DNA of 64,000 nucleotides from CAVVNN01 sp963838035. Lineage in GTDB: Bacteria > Actinomycetota > Thermoleophilia > Solirubrobacterales > 70-9. Each line of letters starts with the position of its first letter. The first letter of the stretch is position 1. The DNA lies in NCBI GenBank assembly GCA_963838035.1, contig CAWIPM010000002.1, positions 124,001-188,000 on the forward strand. The letters run 5' to 3'. This document shows positions 25,623 to 37,690 of the stretch, piece after piece. Under the pieces are notes generated by a model, which saw only the letters and a list, made by a program, of their open reading frames with translations, searched no databases and was not told the DNA's origin. The position numbers and the translations under genes are program-made.

Positions 25623-26561
25623 GTGGCCCGCAAGGCGACGCCGGCAAGTGCGAGCGAGGTTGAGGTAAAGACGACGACCGTCCACGGCCGCTCGGTGGCC
25701 TATGCCGGGGGCGGGTCCGGGCCGGTCCTGCTCCTGATCCACGGGATGGCCGGCGAATGCGAGAACTGGCGCGCCGTGATCGAGCCGCTGGCCCGTTCGC
25801 ACACCGTGATCGCCCCGGACCTCCCCGGCCACGGGGCGTCGGCGCCGGGGGGAGGCGACTACTCCCTCGGCTCGCTCGCCGCGGGGCTGCGCGACCTCCT
25901 TCTCACCCTTGGACACGAGCGCGCCACCGTGGTCGGGCACTCGCTGGGAGGTGGCATCGCGATGCAATTCACCTACCAGTTCCCGGAGATGGTCGAGCGC
26001 CTGGTGCTCGTCTCCAGCGGCGGCCTCGGGCCGGAGGTCAGCCTGATCCTGCGGGCTGCGGCGCTCCCGGGCGCCGATCTGTTCATCGCGGCGACGGCCG
26101 GCGTCGGGCAGCTGGCCGGCTCGGCGGTGGGGCGGGGGCTGGGGGCTCTGGGCCTGCGCCCCAACCCCGACGTCGCCGAGGTCGCGCGGGGATACGCGTC
26201 GCTCTCGGAGCCCGAGCGCCGGGCCGCCTTCCTCGCCACCCTGCGCTCGGTCGTCGGCACGGGCGGCCAGCGCGTCGCCGCCGGCGACCGCCTCTACCTC
26301 GCCGACGCCCTACCCCTGCTCATCGTCTGGGGCTCGCGCGACCCGATCATCCCGGTCGGGCACGGCGAGGACGCCCACGACGCGCTGCCCGGCAGCCGCC
26401 TGGAGATCTTCGACGGCGTCGGCCACCTCCCGCAGCTCGAGGCGCCGGGACGCTTCATCGCCGTCCTGGAGCGGTTCATGGCGGAAACCGAGCCGGCGCA
26501 ATTCGATCGCGACGAGTGGCGAGCGCGGTTCACCGAGGGCCACACGAACGACGCTCCCTGA
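25623..26561 (+). CDS. Alpha/beta-hydrolase
   Basis: This 312-residue hydrolase has the oxyanion motif LLLIHGMAGECENW, the nucleophile elbow VVGHSLGGGIAM (Ser), an acid in VWGSRDPIIPVGHGED (Asp) and the catalytic His in DGVGHLPQLEAPGRF. This completes the Ser-Asp-His triad. It belongs to the large esterase/epoxide-hydrolase-like group in which substrates cannot be predicted. The GTG at 25623 is chosen because it falls just outside the divergent gene and places ARKATPASASEVEVK before the first strand. The tRNA gene starts 4 bases after its stop, on the other strand. Confidence 0.9.
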   Translation: MARKATPASASEVEVKTTTVHGRSVAYAGGGSGPVLLLIHGMAGECENWRAVIEPLARSHTVIAPDLPGHGASAPGGGDYSLGSLAAGLRDLLLTLGHERATVVGHSLGGGIAMQFTYQFPEMVERLVLVSSGGLGPEVSLILRAAALPGADLFIAATAGVGQLAGSAVGRGLGALGLRPNPDVAEVARGYASLSEPERRAAFLATLRSVVGTGGQRVAAGDRLYLADALPLLIVWGSRDPIIPVGHGEDAHDALPGSRLEIFDGVGHLPQLEAPGRFIAVLERFMAETEPAQFDRDEWRARFTEGHTNDAP

Positions 26562-26564
26562 AAA

Positions 26565-26638
26565 CGCGCCCGGCAGGATTCGAACCTGCGGCCTCCGCCT
26601 CCGGAGGGCGGCGCTCTATCCAGCTGAGCTACGGGCGC
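26565..26638 (-). tRNA. tRNA-Arg (anticodon CCG)
   Basis: The leftward transcript folds into a full cloverleaf. The acceptor stem is GCGCCCG/CGGGCGC, and the D-arm is GCTCAGCTGGATAGAGC. The anticodon stem CCGCC/GGCGG holds the loop CTCCGGA, giving anticodon CCG (reads CGG). The T-arm is GCAGGTTCGAATCCTGC. The discriminator base is G, and CCA is not encoded. Confidence 0.97.
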
Positions 26639-26674
26639 GGGATCGTCAGTCTAGCTTCGCGTAGGCTCGCCTCC

Positions 26675-27642
26675 ATGGACCTCTCGGTCGCCTTTCTCGG
26701 CACGGGCGGCGCCGTGCCCTCGGCGCGGCGCTCGACCGCGAGCGTGCTGATCGCGCGCGGGGGGAGCGGCTGATGATCGACTGTGGAGAAGGGACCCAGC
26801 GCCAGCTGCAGCGCTCCCTGGGTCTTGTGCAGGTCGACGAGATCTACCTGACCCACTTCCACGCCGACCACATCCTCGGCCTGCCCGGCCTGCTCAAAAC
26901 CTACGATTTGACCGACCGCCAGGAGCCGCTCGCGATCCACGGCCCGCCGGGCCTGCGTGACTTCTTCGCCGGCCTGGGCCGTCTGGTCGGCCGCCTCGGC
27001 TACGAGCTGGACCTGGTCGAGCTGGAGCCCGGCGACGCCATCCCCCACGACGGCTACGCGATCCGCGCCTTCGCGGTCGAGCACAACGTGCGCGCCAACG
27101 GCTACGCCCTGGTCGAGGAGGACCGCCCGGGCCGCTTCGATCCCGAGGCCGCCGCTCAGCTCGGCGTGGCCGAGGGCCCGGACTTCGCCCGCCTGCAGCG
27201 GGGGGAGGAGGTGAAGGGTGCTTCCGGCTCCGTCAGCCCCGAAGACGTGATGGGCGAGTCGCGGGCCGGCCGCACCGTGGTCATCACCGGCGACACCGCC
27301 CCCTGCAACGCGACCGCGGAAGCCGCCTTCCGCGCCGAGCTGCTGGTACACGACGCGAGCTTCTCCGAGGAAGAGGCCCAGCGCGCAGCGGAAACGGGTC
27401 ATTCCACCGTCGGGCAGGCCGCCGCCGTGGCCCGAGAGGCCGAAGTCAAGCTCCTGGCCCTGGTCCACATCTCCTCTCGCTATCACGTCGGCCAGGTGCT
27501 CGACGAGGCCCTGGAGGTCTACGGGCCCACCGTCGCCCCCCGCGACTTCGACCTGATCGAGATTCCATTTCCCGAGCGCGGGGCGCCCGAGCTCGTTCCC
27601 AACGGCGCCCGCGAGCGTCCCGAGCCCGAGTCAGGTGGCTAG
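26675..27642 (+). CDS. rnz: Ribonuclease Z, frame break near the start
   Basis: This tRNA 3'-processing endonuclease of the MBL fold begins at ATG 26675: MDLSVAFLGTGGAVPSARRS. After a one-base break near 26762 in a G-run it continues in another frame with RLMIDCGEGTQRQL. The zinc motif is THFHADHILGLPGLL, the AHR-type loop follows, then GDTAPC and LVHISSRYHV. The final length is about 322 residues. Restoring the missing base gives ARGGERLMIDCGEG, as in all RNase Z proteins. RNase Z is normally essential, so the break is probably a sequence error. It starts 36 bases after tRNA-Arg, in the opposite direction. Confidence 0.9.
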
Positions 27643-28528
27643 CGCCGCGATTGCCTCGGCGACCGCGACGGCCTGGTCCTCCTGCAGGAAGTGCTTGGCC
27701 GGGAGCAGAGTGGGCTGCTCGACCGCGAGGGCTCGCTGCACCGCCTGCCGCCGTCGCTCGCCCAGCATCCGGTCCTTCCCGCCCCAGACCACCTGGGCGG
27801 GATAGGGACGACCGTCGAGTCCCTCGAAGAAGAAACGCTCCTTTGCCTCGGTCAGCTCGAACCCCCGCATGATCTTCAGGAATGCGCGGCCGCTGTCCTC
27901 GCCGCGCAGCAGGGCGTGATGGGCATAGAGCTCGGCTCGCGGCACGGCGGAGCGGTCCGCGACTCCCTCCAGGTAGAAGACCTCGCTGAACAGGGGAGCG
28001 ACCATGCTGCGCAGCCACAGCTCTCCGACCCCGCGGATCGAGAACGGGTGCATCGGCCAGGGCCGGTGGAAGCTCGACGGCGTCGACCAGGGTGTCGAGC
28101 GCGGTCAGCGAGAGCACCCGCCCGCTGTTGCGGATCGCCCACTCGAAGCCGATCGGGCCGCCGATGTCGTGGACGACAAGGTGGCAGCGCTCGATCCCGA
28201 GCGCGTCGATCGCCGCCGCCGTCCATCGCGCCAACCCGCTCCAGGAGTAGTCGAACTCCTCCGGTCGCTCCGCAAGGCCAAGGCCAGGAAGGTCGAAGGC
28301 GATTCCCCGCAGCCCCCTCGCAGCCAGCTCCGGAACCACCTTCCGGTACAGGAAGCAGCTGACCGGCACCCCGTGCATCAGCACCACCGGGTCACCTGTG
28401 CCCTGGTCCAGGGCGAAGCTGCCAATGCCGCCGGCGTCAAACCGCCTTCCGGCGGCCCGATGTCCGCGGAGTATGCGGAGAACCTCCTCCCTCACACGGC
28501 AAGCATCGCACGGAGCGTCACGATCCAT
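27631..28528 (-). CDS. Alpha/beta-hydrolase (haloalkane-dehalogenase-like), frame break
   Basis: Read leftward, the protein has GDPVVLMHGVPVSCFLYRKV (oxyanion region), FDLPGLGLAERPEEFDYSW and the nucleophile elbow HLVVHDIGGPIGFEWA, in which an Asp replaces the usual Ser. Asp nucleophiles mark haloalkane dehalogenases and epoxide hydrolases. After a one-base break near 28070 it continues with FHRPWPMHPFSIRGVGELWL, QVVWGGKDRMLG and LLPAKHFLQEDQAVAVAEAI. The last of these carries the catalytic His (KHFLQED, as in dehalogenases). ATG 28528 or GTG 28495 could start it. It overlaps the end of RNase Z by 12 bases and diverges from pyrR. Confidence 0.8.
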
Positions 28529-28552
28529 TGCTACGCTGACGCCGTCCTTTAA

Positions 28553-28578
28553 CCCGGTCCCGCGAGGCCAGGAAGGAG
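28553..28578 (+). promoter_or_regulatory. PyrR-binding RNA element overlapping the pyrR ribosome site
   Basis: GGTCCCGCGAGGCC (28556-28569) contains TCCNGNGAGG, the loop recognised by PyrR, with flanking GG/CC able to pair. It is followed at once by AGGAAGGAG, the ribosome site of the pyrR GTG at 28586. As in mycobacteria, PyrR-UMP bound here would block translation of the operon. No terminator is seen in the leader, so attenuation of the Bacillus type is unlikely. Confidence 0.7.
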
Positions 28579-28585
28579 CACCCAA

Positions 28586-29146
28586 GTGAGCGAGAAGGTC
28601 GTGCTCGAGCACGACGATCTGAGGCGGACGCTGCGGCGAATCGGCCATGAGATCGCCGAGAAGAACCCGGCTCCCGAGGGTTTGGCGATCGTCGGCATCC
28701 ACACTCGCGGAGCGCTGCTCGCCCGCCGGCTCCACGCGATCCTCGCCGAGCTGACCGGCGCCGAGCCGCCGATCGGCGACATCGACATCTCTTTCTACCG
28801 CGACGACGTCGGCGCCAAGGCGCCCGAGGCCCAGCCGGTCGTCCATGCCTCCCACATCGACTTCGAACTCGCCGGGCGCACCGTCGTCCTCGTCGATGAC
28901 GTCCTCTTCACCGGCCGCACCGTCCGCGCCGCGATCGAGGCGCTCTTCGACTACGGCCGCCCCGACCGGGTCCAGCTCGCCGTGCTCTGCGACCGCGGCC
29001 ATCGCGAGCTGCCGATCCGCCCCGACTACGTCGGCAAGAACCTGCCGACCGCCCGCGAGGAGCGCGTCAACGTGCGGCTCGAGGAGGCGGACGGGGTCGA
29101 CCAGGTGACGATCTCGGAGCCGTTGCCCGTCGGGGTGGGCGCGTGA
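28586..29146 (+). CDS. pyrR: PyrR: pyrimidine operon regulator / uracil phosphoribosyltransferase
   Basis: This 186-residue PRTase-fold protein binds pyr mRNA when loaded with UMP and also has uracil phosphoribosyltransferase activity. The PRPP loop is VVLVDDVLFTGRTVRAAIEAL. LAIVGIHTRGALLARRL and DISFYRDDVG are typical of PyrR, as is the end region RPDYVGKNLPTAREERVNV. The GTG start has AGGAAGGAG eight bases upstream, in the predicted PyrR-binding RNA. Its stop overlaps pyrB (GTGA). It is the first gene of pyrR-pyrB-pyrC-carA-carB-pyrK-pyrD. Confidence 0.97.
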   Translation: MSEKVVLEHDDLRRTLRRIGHEIAEKNPAPEGLAIVGIHTRGALLARRLHAILAELTGAEPPIGDIDISFYRDDVGAKAPEAQPVVHASHIDFELAGRTVVLVDDVLFTGRTVRAAIEALFDYGRPDRVQLAVLCDRGHRELPIRPDYVGKNLPTAREERVNVRLEEADGVDQVTISEPLPVGVGA

Positions 29147-30102
29147 GGCACCTGCTCGACGTAGCGCAGCTCTCCAGAGAGGAGATCGAAGAGATCCTCG
29201 ACCGCGCAGAGAGCTTCGCCGAGGTCGGCCGCCGCGACATCAAGAAGGTTCCGACCCTGCGCGGCCGCACCGTCGTCACCCTCTTCTACGAGTCGAGCAC
29301 GCGCACCAGCAGCTCCTTCGAGCTCGCCGCCAAGCGCCTTTCCGCGGACCTCGTCTCGATCAAGGCGGCCGGCTCCTCGGTTGACAAGGGCGAGTCGCTG
29401 AAGGACACGGTGGCGACGCTCTCCGCCTACGACCCGGCTGCGATCGTGATCCGCCATCCATATGCGGGCGCCGCCCAGCTCGTCGCCGGGTGGACCGCCG
29501 CGGCGGTGGTCAACGCCGGCGACGGCAAGCACGGGCACCCGAGCCAGGCGCTGCTCGACGTCTACACCCTGCGACGCCGCCTCGGCTCGCTGGAGGGCAA
29601 GCGGATCTGGATCGTCGGCGATGTCCTCCACAGCCGGGTTGCCCGCTCCAACCTGGTCGCCTTCGGCGCGATGGGAGCGGAGGTGACGCTCTGCGGCCCG
29701 CCGACGCTGATTCCGCGTGGGGTCGAGGAGCTGGGTTGCGAGGTCTCCCACTCGCTCGAGGGGCTCGGCGAGGCCGACGTCGTCTACGCGCTGCGGATGC
29801 AGAACGAGCGGATGGGCGAGAGCTTCGTGCCGTCGGTCCGCGAGTACGCGACCCACTTCCAAATCGACTCTCGCCGGCTCGCGCCGCGCCAGCTGCTGAT
29901 GCATCCCGGCCCGGTCAACCGCGGCGTCGAGCTCTCCGGCGAGGTGATCGACTCGCCGCAGTCGCTGATCGCCGAGCAGGTGGCCGCCGGCCTCGTGGTG
30001 CGGATGGCGATCCTCTACGAGCTGCTGGCCGGTGCCGGCTCCTCCGAGCCGGCCGAGGGCGACGGCGCCGGGCGCCCAACGCCGATAGGAGAGCCGGCGT
30101 GA
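29143..30102 (+). CDS. pyrB: Aspartate carbamoyltransferase catalytic subunit
   Basis: This enzyme joins carbamoyl phosphate and aspartate in pyrimidine synthesis. It has 319 residues, normal for the catalytic chain. Carbamoyl-phosphate contacts are visible in FYESSTRTSSSFELAAKRL, the 80s-type loop lysine in GESLKDTVATLSAY, HGHPSQALLDVYTLRR and the aspartate loop ALRMQNERM. The end LMHPGPVNRGVEL is also diagnostic. GTG start, overlapping pyrR by 4 bases. No pyrI regulatory chain follows; type-C ATCases like this are unregulated trimers or complex with dihydroorotase, whose gene is next. The last 20 residues are a variable Gly/Glu-rich tail. Confidence 0.97.
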   Translation: MRHLLDVAQLSREEIEEILDRAESFAEVGRRDIKKVPTLRGRTVVTLFYESSTRTSSSFELAAKRLSADLVSIKAAGSSVDKGESLKDTVATLSAYDPAAIVIRHPYAGAAQLVAGWTAAAVVNAGDGKHGHPSQALLDVYTLRRRLGSLEGKRIWIVGDVLHSRVARSNLVAFGAMGAEVTLCGPPTLIPRGVEELGCEVSHSLEGLGEADVVYALRMQNERMGESFVPSVREYATHFQIDSRRLAPRQLLMHPGPVNRGVELSGEVIDSPQSLIAEQVAAGLVVRMAILYELLAGAGSSEPAEGDGAGRPTPIGEPA

Positions 30103-30122
30103 CCCCGGCGGAGGGGAGAGGG

Positions 30123-31472
30123 ATGAGTCCGCGAGGGGCGCTCGACGTGCGCCCGGGCGAGGACGCCAATCTGGTTCTGCGCGGCGCGACCGTGCTCGAC
30201 CCCGCCGCCGGCATCGATTCCGTCCACGACGTCGTCATCCGCAACGGAACGATCGCGGAGCTGGCCGCGCCGGGCGCCGCCGCGGTCGAGGGTGCCGAGG
30301 TCGTCGAGGCCGAGGGCCTGCACGCTTTCCCCGGCTTCTTCGACCCCCACGTCCACCTGCGCACGCCTGGTCAGGAGCACAAGGAGGACATCGAGACCGG
30401 TTCGCGCGCAGCGGCTGCGGGGGGCTATTGCGGGATCCTGGCGATGGCGAACACGGACCCGCCCGTCTCCACCGCGGCCGATGTCGAAGCACTGCGCGAG
30501 CACGCCCGCCGCGACGCCTCGGTTCCGGTCGGCTTCCTCGCCACCGTCACCCGTGGCATGCGGGGTGAGGACCTGACCGAGATGGCGGAGCTGCGCGAAG
30601 CCGGGGCGGTCGGGTTCAGCGACGACGGCCTGCCGATCGCGAGCGCCCGCATCATGCGACGGGCGCTGCAGTACCAGCGCCTCTGCGGCGGCACGATCGC
30701 CCTGCACGAGGAGGACCCGGATCTCTCCGGCGACGGCGTGATGAACGAGGGCCCGGTGTCGGCCGCGCTCGGTCTCTCCGGCGTGCCATCGGTCTCGGAG
30801 TCGACGATGATCTCCCGCGATGCGGCGCTTGCCGCCTACGAGGGCGGCCGGATCCACGTCCAGCACCTCTCCGCCGTCGAGTCGGTGGAAGCGGTCCGCG
30901 CCGCAAGGGCCGCCGGGGTCCAGGTCAGTGCCGAGGCCACCCCGCACCACCTCTGCCTCACCGACGAGGCGGTCCGCAGCCTCGACGCCCGCCGCTTCAA
31001 GATGAACCCTCCGCTGCGCGCAGAGGCCGACCGGCAGGCCCTGATCGAGGCCGTGCGCGACGGCACGATCGAGTGCATCGCGACAGACCACGCCCCGCAC
31101 GCGATGGAGGAGAAGGAGGTTCCCTTCGAGCAGGCGGCGATGGGCGTGACCGGGCTGGAGACGGCCTTCGCCGCGATCCACACCGACCTCGTCATCCCGG
31201 GAGTGCTGGGCCTCGGCCTGCTGGTCGAACGCCTCGCCGGTGGCGCCGCTCCCTTCGGCATCGAGCGCCCGACGCTGGCGCCCGGGAGCGATGCCAACGT
31301 CGCCCTCTGTGACCTCAGCGCCACGTGGACCGTGGGGGAGGACGGCTACGAGAGCCGCTCGCTCAACTCCTGGTGCGCCGGTCGCGAGCTGACCGGGCGG
31401 GTGCTGATGACGATCGCGGCCGGCCAGGTGGCCTACCGCCTCCGCAGCTTCAGCCTTGGAGTCGCCACGTGA
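30123..31472 (+). CDS. pyrC: Dihydroorotase
   Basis: This amidohydrolase of 449 residues cyclises carbamoyl-aspartate to dihydroorotate. Zinc ligands are in FFDPHVHLRTPGQEHKED, later histidines in TPHHLCLT and the catalytic Asp in CIATDHAPHAMEEKE. MNPPLRAEADRQAL carries the substrate-binding N-P-P-L-R. These are type I dihydroorotase features. ATG 30123 is preferred because GGAGGGGAGAGGG directly precedes it; a GTG at 30099 overlapping the pyrB stop is the alternative. The next gene, carA, follows after 64 bases. Confidence 0.96.
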   Translation: MSPRGALDVRPGEDANLVLRGATVLDPAAGIDSVHDVVIRNGTIAELAAPGAAAVEGAEVVEAEGLHAFPGFFDPHVHLRTPGQEHKEDIETGSRAAAAGGYCGILAMANTDPPVSTAADVEALREHARRDASVPVGFLATVTRGMRGEDLTEMAELREAGAVGFSDDGLPIASARIMRRALQYQRLCGGTIALHEEDPDLSGDGVMNEGPVSAALGLSGVPSVSESTMISRDAALAAYEGGRIHVQHLSAVESVEAVRAARAAGVQVSAEATPHHLCLTDEAVRSLDARRFKMNPPLRAEADRQALIEAVRDGTIECIATDHAPHAMEEKEVPFEQAAMGVTGLETAFAAIHTDLVIPGVLGLGLLVERLAGGAAPFGIERPTLAPGSDANVALCDLSATWTVGEDGYESRSLNSWCAGRELTGRVLMTIAAGQVAYRLRSFSLGVAT

Positions 31473-31536
31473 TCCGGCCCTGCCCGAGCCTTCGCCGTTC
31501 CCTTGCCCGGCCATTTGCGGGAAAGGGAGAGCGGAA

Positions 31537-32649
31537 GTGACGGGGGGCTACGTCCTGCTCGAGGACGGAACCCGCTTCGACGGCGAGCTGTGTGGGCATC
31601 CCGAGGCGGTGACCGGCGAGGTCGTCTTCAACACCGCGATGACCGGCTATCAGGAGTCGATGACCGACCCCTCCTATGCCGGCCAGATCATCACCTTCAC
31701 CTACCCCCTGATCGGGAACTACGGCGTCTCCGGCGAGGCGATGGAGTCCGACCGGATCCACGCTCGCGCCGCGATCATGCGAGAGGCCAAGAACGGGGAG
31801 GACGCCGCCACAGCGGAGGGCGGCTGGCTCGACTGGCTCTCCGACTGCGGGGTGGCCGCCGTCAGCGGCGTCGACACCCGGGCTCTGGTGCGCCATATCC
31901 GCGACCGCGGCGCGATGCGGGGCGGCATCTTCCCCGGCGAGGCAACGGAGGCAGAGGCGCGGGAGCTGATCTCAGCCGAGCCCTCGATGGACGGCGCCGA
32001 CCTTGCCCGCACGGTCACCCCGCCGGAGCCGATCCGCTTCGAGGGCGGCGGGCCGCACGTGGTCGGCCTCGACACCGGGGTGAAGCTGAACATCGTCCGG
32101 CAGCTGCGCGAGCGCGACTGCCGGGTGACGCTGCTGCCCTGCACGACCCCGGCCGAGGAGGTCCTCGCCGAGGACCCCGACTTCGTCTTCCTCGCCAACG
32201 GCCCCGGCGACCCCGCCGCCCTCGACTACGTCGTCGACACGGTGCGAGAGCTGATCGGCAAGCGACCGGTGTTCGGAATCTGCCTCGGCCACCAGCTCCT
32301 CTGCCGGGCCGTCGGCCTGCAGACCTACAAGCTCCCCTTCGGCCACCGCGGCGCCAACCACCCGGTCAAGGAGCTCGCCACGGGGAGGATCGACATCACC
32401 TCCCAGAACCACGGCTTCGCCGTCGAGGGGCCCGGCGGGGAGCCGCGGATCGAGGGAGACGAGCCGGTTCGCTGGGAGACCGACTTCGGCGTCGCCGAGC
32501 TCTCCCACCTCAACCTCTACGACCGCACGGTCGAGGGGTTGGTGCTCAAGGACGTCGCCGCCGCCACCGTCCAGTATCACCCCGAGGCGGGCCCCGGCCC
32601 GCACGACGCGCGTCACCTCTTCGACGCCTTCCTCTCCCTCGCCGTATGA
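31537..32649 (+). CDS. carA: Carbamoyl-phosphate synthase small (glutaminase) subunit
   Basis: This subunit supplies ammonia from glutamine to CarB. The 370-residue protein has the N-terminal CPSase domain (LEDGTRFDGELCG, NTAMTGYQESMTDPSYAGQ) and a class I glutamine amidotransferase domain. The Cys nucleophile is in VFGICLGHQLL, and the His-Glu pair is in VQYHPEAGPGPHD. NHGFAV is also conserved. The GTG start follows GGGAGAGCGGAA. Translation is in the same direction as pyrC with a 64-base gap, and carB follows after 56 bases. Confidence 0.97.
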   Translation: MTGGYVLLEDGTRFDGELCGHPEAVTGEVVFNTAMTGYQESMTDPSYAGQIITFTYPLIGNYGVSGEAMESDRIHARAAIMREAKNGEDAATAEGGWLDWLSDCGVAAVSGVDTRALVRHIRDRGAMRGGIFPGEATEAEARELISAEPSMDGADLARTVTPPEPIRFEGGGPHVVGLDTGVKLNIVRQLRERDCRVTLLPCTTPAEEVLAEDPDFVFLANGPGDPAALDYVVDTVRELIGKRPVFGICLGHQLLCRAVGLQTYKLPFGHRGANHPVKELATGRIDITSQNHGFAVEGPGGEPRIEGDEPVRWETDFGVAELSHLNLYDRTVEGLVLKDVAAATVQYHPEAGPGPHDARHLFDAFLSLAV

Positions 32650-32705
32650 GCGCAGCGGAGGAGCATCCACCTCTGATTCTCGGCGACTGAAGCGAAGCGA
32701 ATTCA

Positions 32706-35851
<3,146 letters not shown>

Positions 35852-35855
<4 letters not shown>

Positions 35856-36724
35856 TGGACGGGTCCTCGCCTCCGCGTCCGGGCGTGGCGGTCGGCGAAT
35901 CAACCACGAGCCCCGAGCGTTGCCCTGCGCCTTTTGGGCGCCGACTTTGCGAGGTGACGGAGAGCCGTCCCTCCGGCGGCTACCGCGTCTTCTCACTCCG
36001 CGACGAGGAGGGGCCGGAGCCTCAGCCCGGCCAGTTCTACATGCTCGCCACGGAGGCGCACTGGGAGCGGGAGGGCGGGCGCCCCTTTCTGCCCCGGGCG
36101 CTGTCGGTCGCCGACGCGGCGGAGACCGACGGCGGGGTTCGGCTCGACTTCCTGGTCGAGGGGGTCGGGCCCGGCACCGACCGGCTCTGCGAGCTGCGGG
36201 TGGGGGAGGGGATGTGGGTCAACGGCCCCCTCGGCAACTCGTTCTCCGCTCCGCGCGATCTGGCGCCCGGCGCCGCGGGCGCCATCCTCGTCGGCGGCGG
36301 CATCGGCATCGCGCCCCTCGCTCTCCTCCGGCGCAGCCTCGCCGCCCGCAACATTCCGGCCCGTGTTCTTCTCGGCTTCCGCGACGCAGCCCATTCGGGG
36401 GGCCTCGAAGACCTCTTCGGCTGCTGTGAGGTGGGGCTCGCCAGCGAGGACGGCCAGTTCGGCCATCGCGGCTACGTGACCGATCTGCTCGCGGCGATGC
36501 TGGACGGCGACGACGCGACGAGCGCCGCCGTCTACTCCTGCGGCCCGCCGCCGATGCTCGAGGCGGTGCGGGCAATGTGCGGCGAGCGCGGCATCGCCAG
36601 CGAGCTGGCGATGGAGGCCCCGATGGCCTGCGGCTACGGCGCCTGTTATGGCTGCGCGGTCCCTCGCCCCGACGGCGGCTACATGCGGCTATGCGTGGAC
36701 GGCCCGGTGGTTCGCGGTGATTGA
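35852..36724 (+). CDS. pyrK: Dihydroorotate dehydrogenase electron-transfer subunit (PyrK)
   Basis: This 290-residue iron-sulfur flavoprotein links PyrD type 1B to NAD. It has an FAD-binding barrel (GQFYMLATEAHW, RPFLPRALSVAD), the nucleotide-binding region AILVGGGIGIAPLALLRR, YSCGPPPMLEAV, and a C-terminal 2Fe-2S site with Cys in MACGYGACYGCAV and a last Cys in GYMRLCVDGPVV. It follows carB with a 4-base overlap and overlaps pyrD by 8 bases, so the pair is translationally coupled, as expected for a heterotetramer. The N-terminal 35 residues are low-complexity; a later start is possible. Presence of PyrK predicts an NAD-linked rather than quinone-linked dehydrogenase. Confidence 0.93.
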
Positions 36725-37589
36725 CTTCTGCGGCATCGAGCTTCGCCACCCGGTGATCAACGCATCGGGGACCTTCGATGCGATCGCCGCGCGGAGGGTC
36801 TATGGAGACGCGGTCGTCGAGGAATTTCCATTCTCGGCGTTCGTGTCGAAGACGATCACACCAGAGCCCAGAGCCGGAAACGAGCCGCAGCGGATCTGGG
36901 AGACGCCGGCGGGGATGATCAACTCGATTGGGCTGCCGAACAAGGGGCTGGATGGCTTCCTCGCCGAGGATCTGCCCGAGCTGGCCGAGTTGCCGGTGCC
37001 GCTGATTGTCTCCGTTATGGCTACCGGCCACGCCGATTTCGCTCGCCTGGTGACGGCCGTGGGAGGGCGGGACGAGGTTGCCGCGATCGAGCTCAACGTC
37101 TCCTGCCCCAACGTCCACTCCGGCCTCATCGTCGGCGAGCAGCCCGCCGAGACCGCGGCGCTGCTGGAAGCGCTGCGGCCGCTCACCGGAAAGCCGTTGA
37201 TCGTGAAGTTGACGCCGAACGTGGCCGACCCGGCCGCAGTCGCCGTCGCGGCCGAGCAGGGCGGGGCGGACGCGGTCTCCCTGATCAACACGCTGAAGGC
37301 CGCCGCGATCGACCCGCAGACATCGCGCCCCGGGATAGCGGCCGGCCACGGCGGCCTGTCCGGGCCGGCGGTGCGGCCGATCGCGGTGGCCCAGGTTCGC
37401 GCGGTCGCGGCGGCGGTGGATCTGCCGATCGCCGGCATGGGAGGCATCTCCAGCGGAGCCGACGCGCGTGAATTCCTCGCCGCCGGAGCGGCGGTGATTG
37501 CGGTCGGGACCGAGAACTTCCGCGACCCTGGAGCCGCCCGCCGGGTCGCAGAAGAGCTTTCCTCGGGAGAAGCAAAGCAATCGGGATAG
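36717..37589 (+). CDS. pyrD: Dihydroorotate dehydrogenase, type 1B catalytic subunit
   Basis: This FMN enzyme of 290 residues oxidises dihydroorotate to orotate. The N-terminus CGIELRHPVINASGTFD and the catalytic Cys in AIELNVSCPNVHSG are class 1 features. INTLKAAAIDPQTSRPGIA, GGLSGPAVRPIAVAQVR and IPIAGMGGISSG-type FMN contacts (LPIAGMGGISSGADA) match type 1B, which pairs with PyrK just upstream. The GTG start lies within the pyrK end. It is the last gene of the operon. pyrE and pyrF, which complete UMP synthesis, are not in the window, although in mycobacteria pyrF occupies this place. Confidence 0.96.
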   Translation: MIDFCGIELRHPVINASGTFDAIAARRVYGDAVVEEFPFSAFVSKTITPEPRAGNEPQRIWETPAGMINSIGLPNKGLDGFLAEDLPELAELPVPLIVSVMATGHADFARLVTAVGGRDEVAAIELNVSCPNVHSGLIVGEQPAETAALLEALRPLTGKPLIVKLTPNVADPAAVAVAAEQGGADAVSLINTLKAAAIDPQTSRPGIAAGHGGLSGPAVRPIAVAQVRAVAAAVDLPIAGMGGISSGADAREFLAAGAAVIAVGTENFRDPGAARRVAEELSSGEAKQSG

Positions 37590-37597
37590 GCTCCGAT

Positions 37598-37622
37598 CCT
37601 CGACCTCGACTCGAGGTCGAGG
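37598..37622 (+). terminator. Perfect 25-base palindrome after pyrD, possible terminator
   Basis: CCTCGACCTCGA-C-TCGAGGTCGAGG is perfectly symmetric, 9 bases after the pyrD stop. As RNA it would form a strong hairpin. Only a short TTTC follows, so it is a poor intrinsic terminator; it could act as a Rho-independent stop of the actinobacterial L-shaped type or protect the 3' end. Confidence 0.5.
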
Positions 37623-37652
37623 TGAATTTCGACAGAAATGGGCCGGATGCCC

Positions 37653-37680
37653 TTGCGCGGGTTCGGACCGCGGCTATACT
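37653..37680 (+). promoter_or_regulatory. Promoter for mihF
   Basis: TTGCGC (37653-37658) and TATACT (37675-37680) with a 16-base spacer form a good housekeeping-sigma promoter. The ATG of mihF is only 10 bases after the -10 box, so the transcript would be leaderless or nearly so. This is common in actinobacteria and explains the absence of a ribosome site. Confidence 0.7.
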
Positions 37681-37690
37681 CGCCGCCCAC

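Noticed and set aside
26565..26638. Attachment site for an integrated element at tRNA-Arg
   Set aside because: The flanking genes are ordinary chromosomal ones. No integrase and no repeated tRNA 3' end were found in the window.
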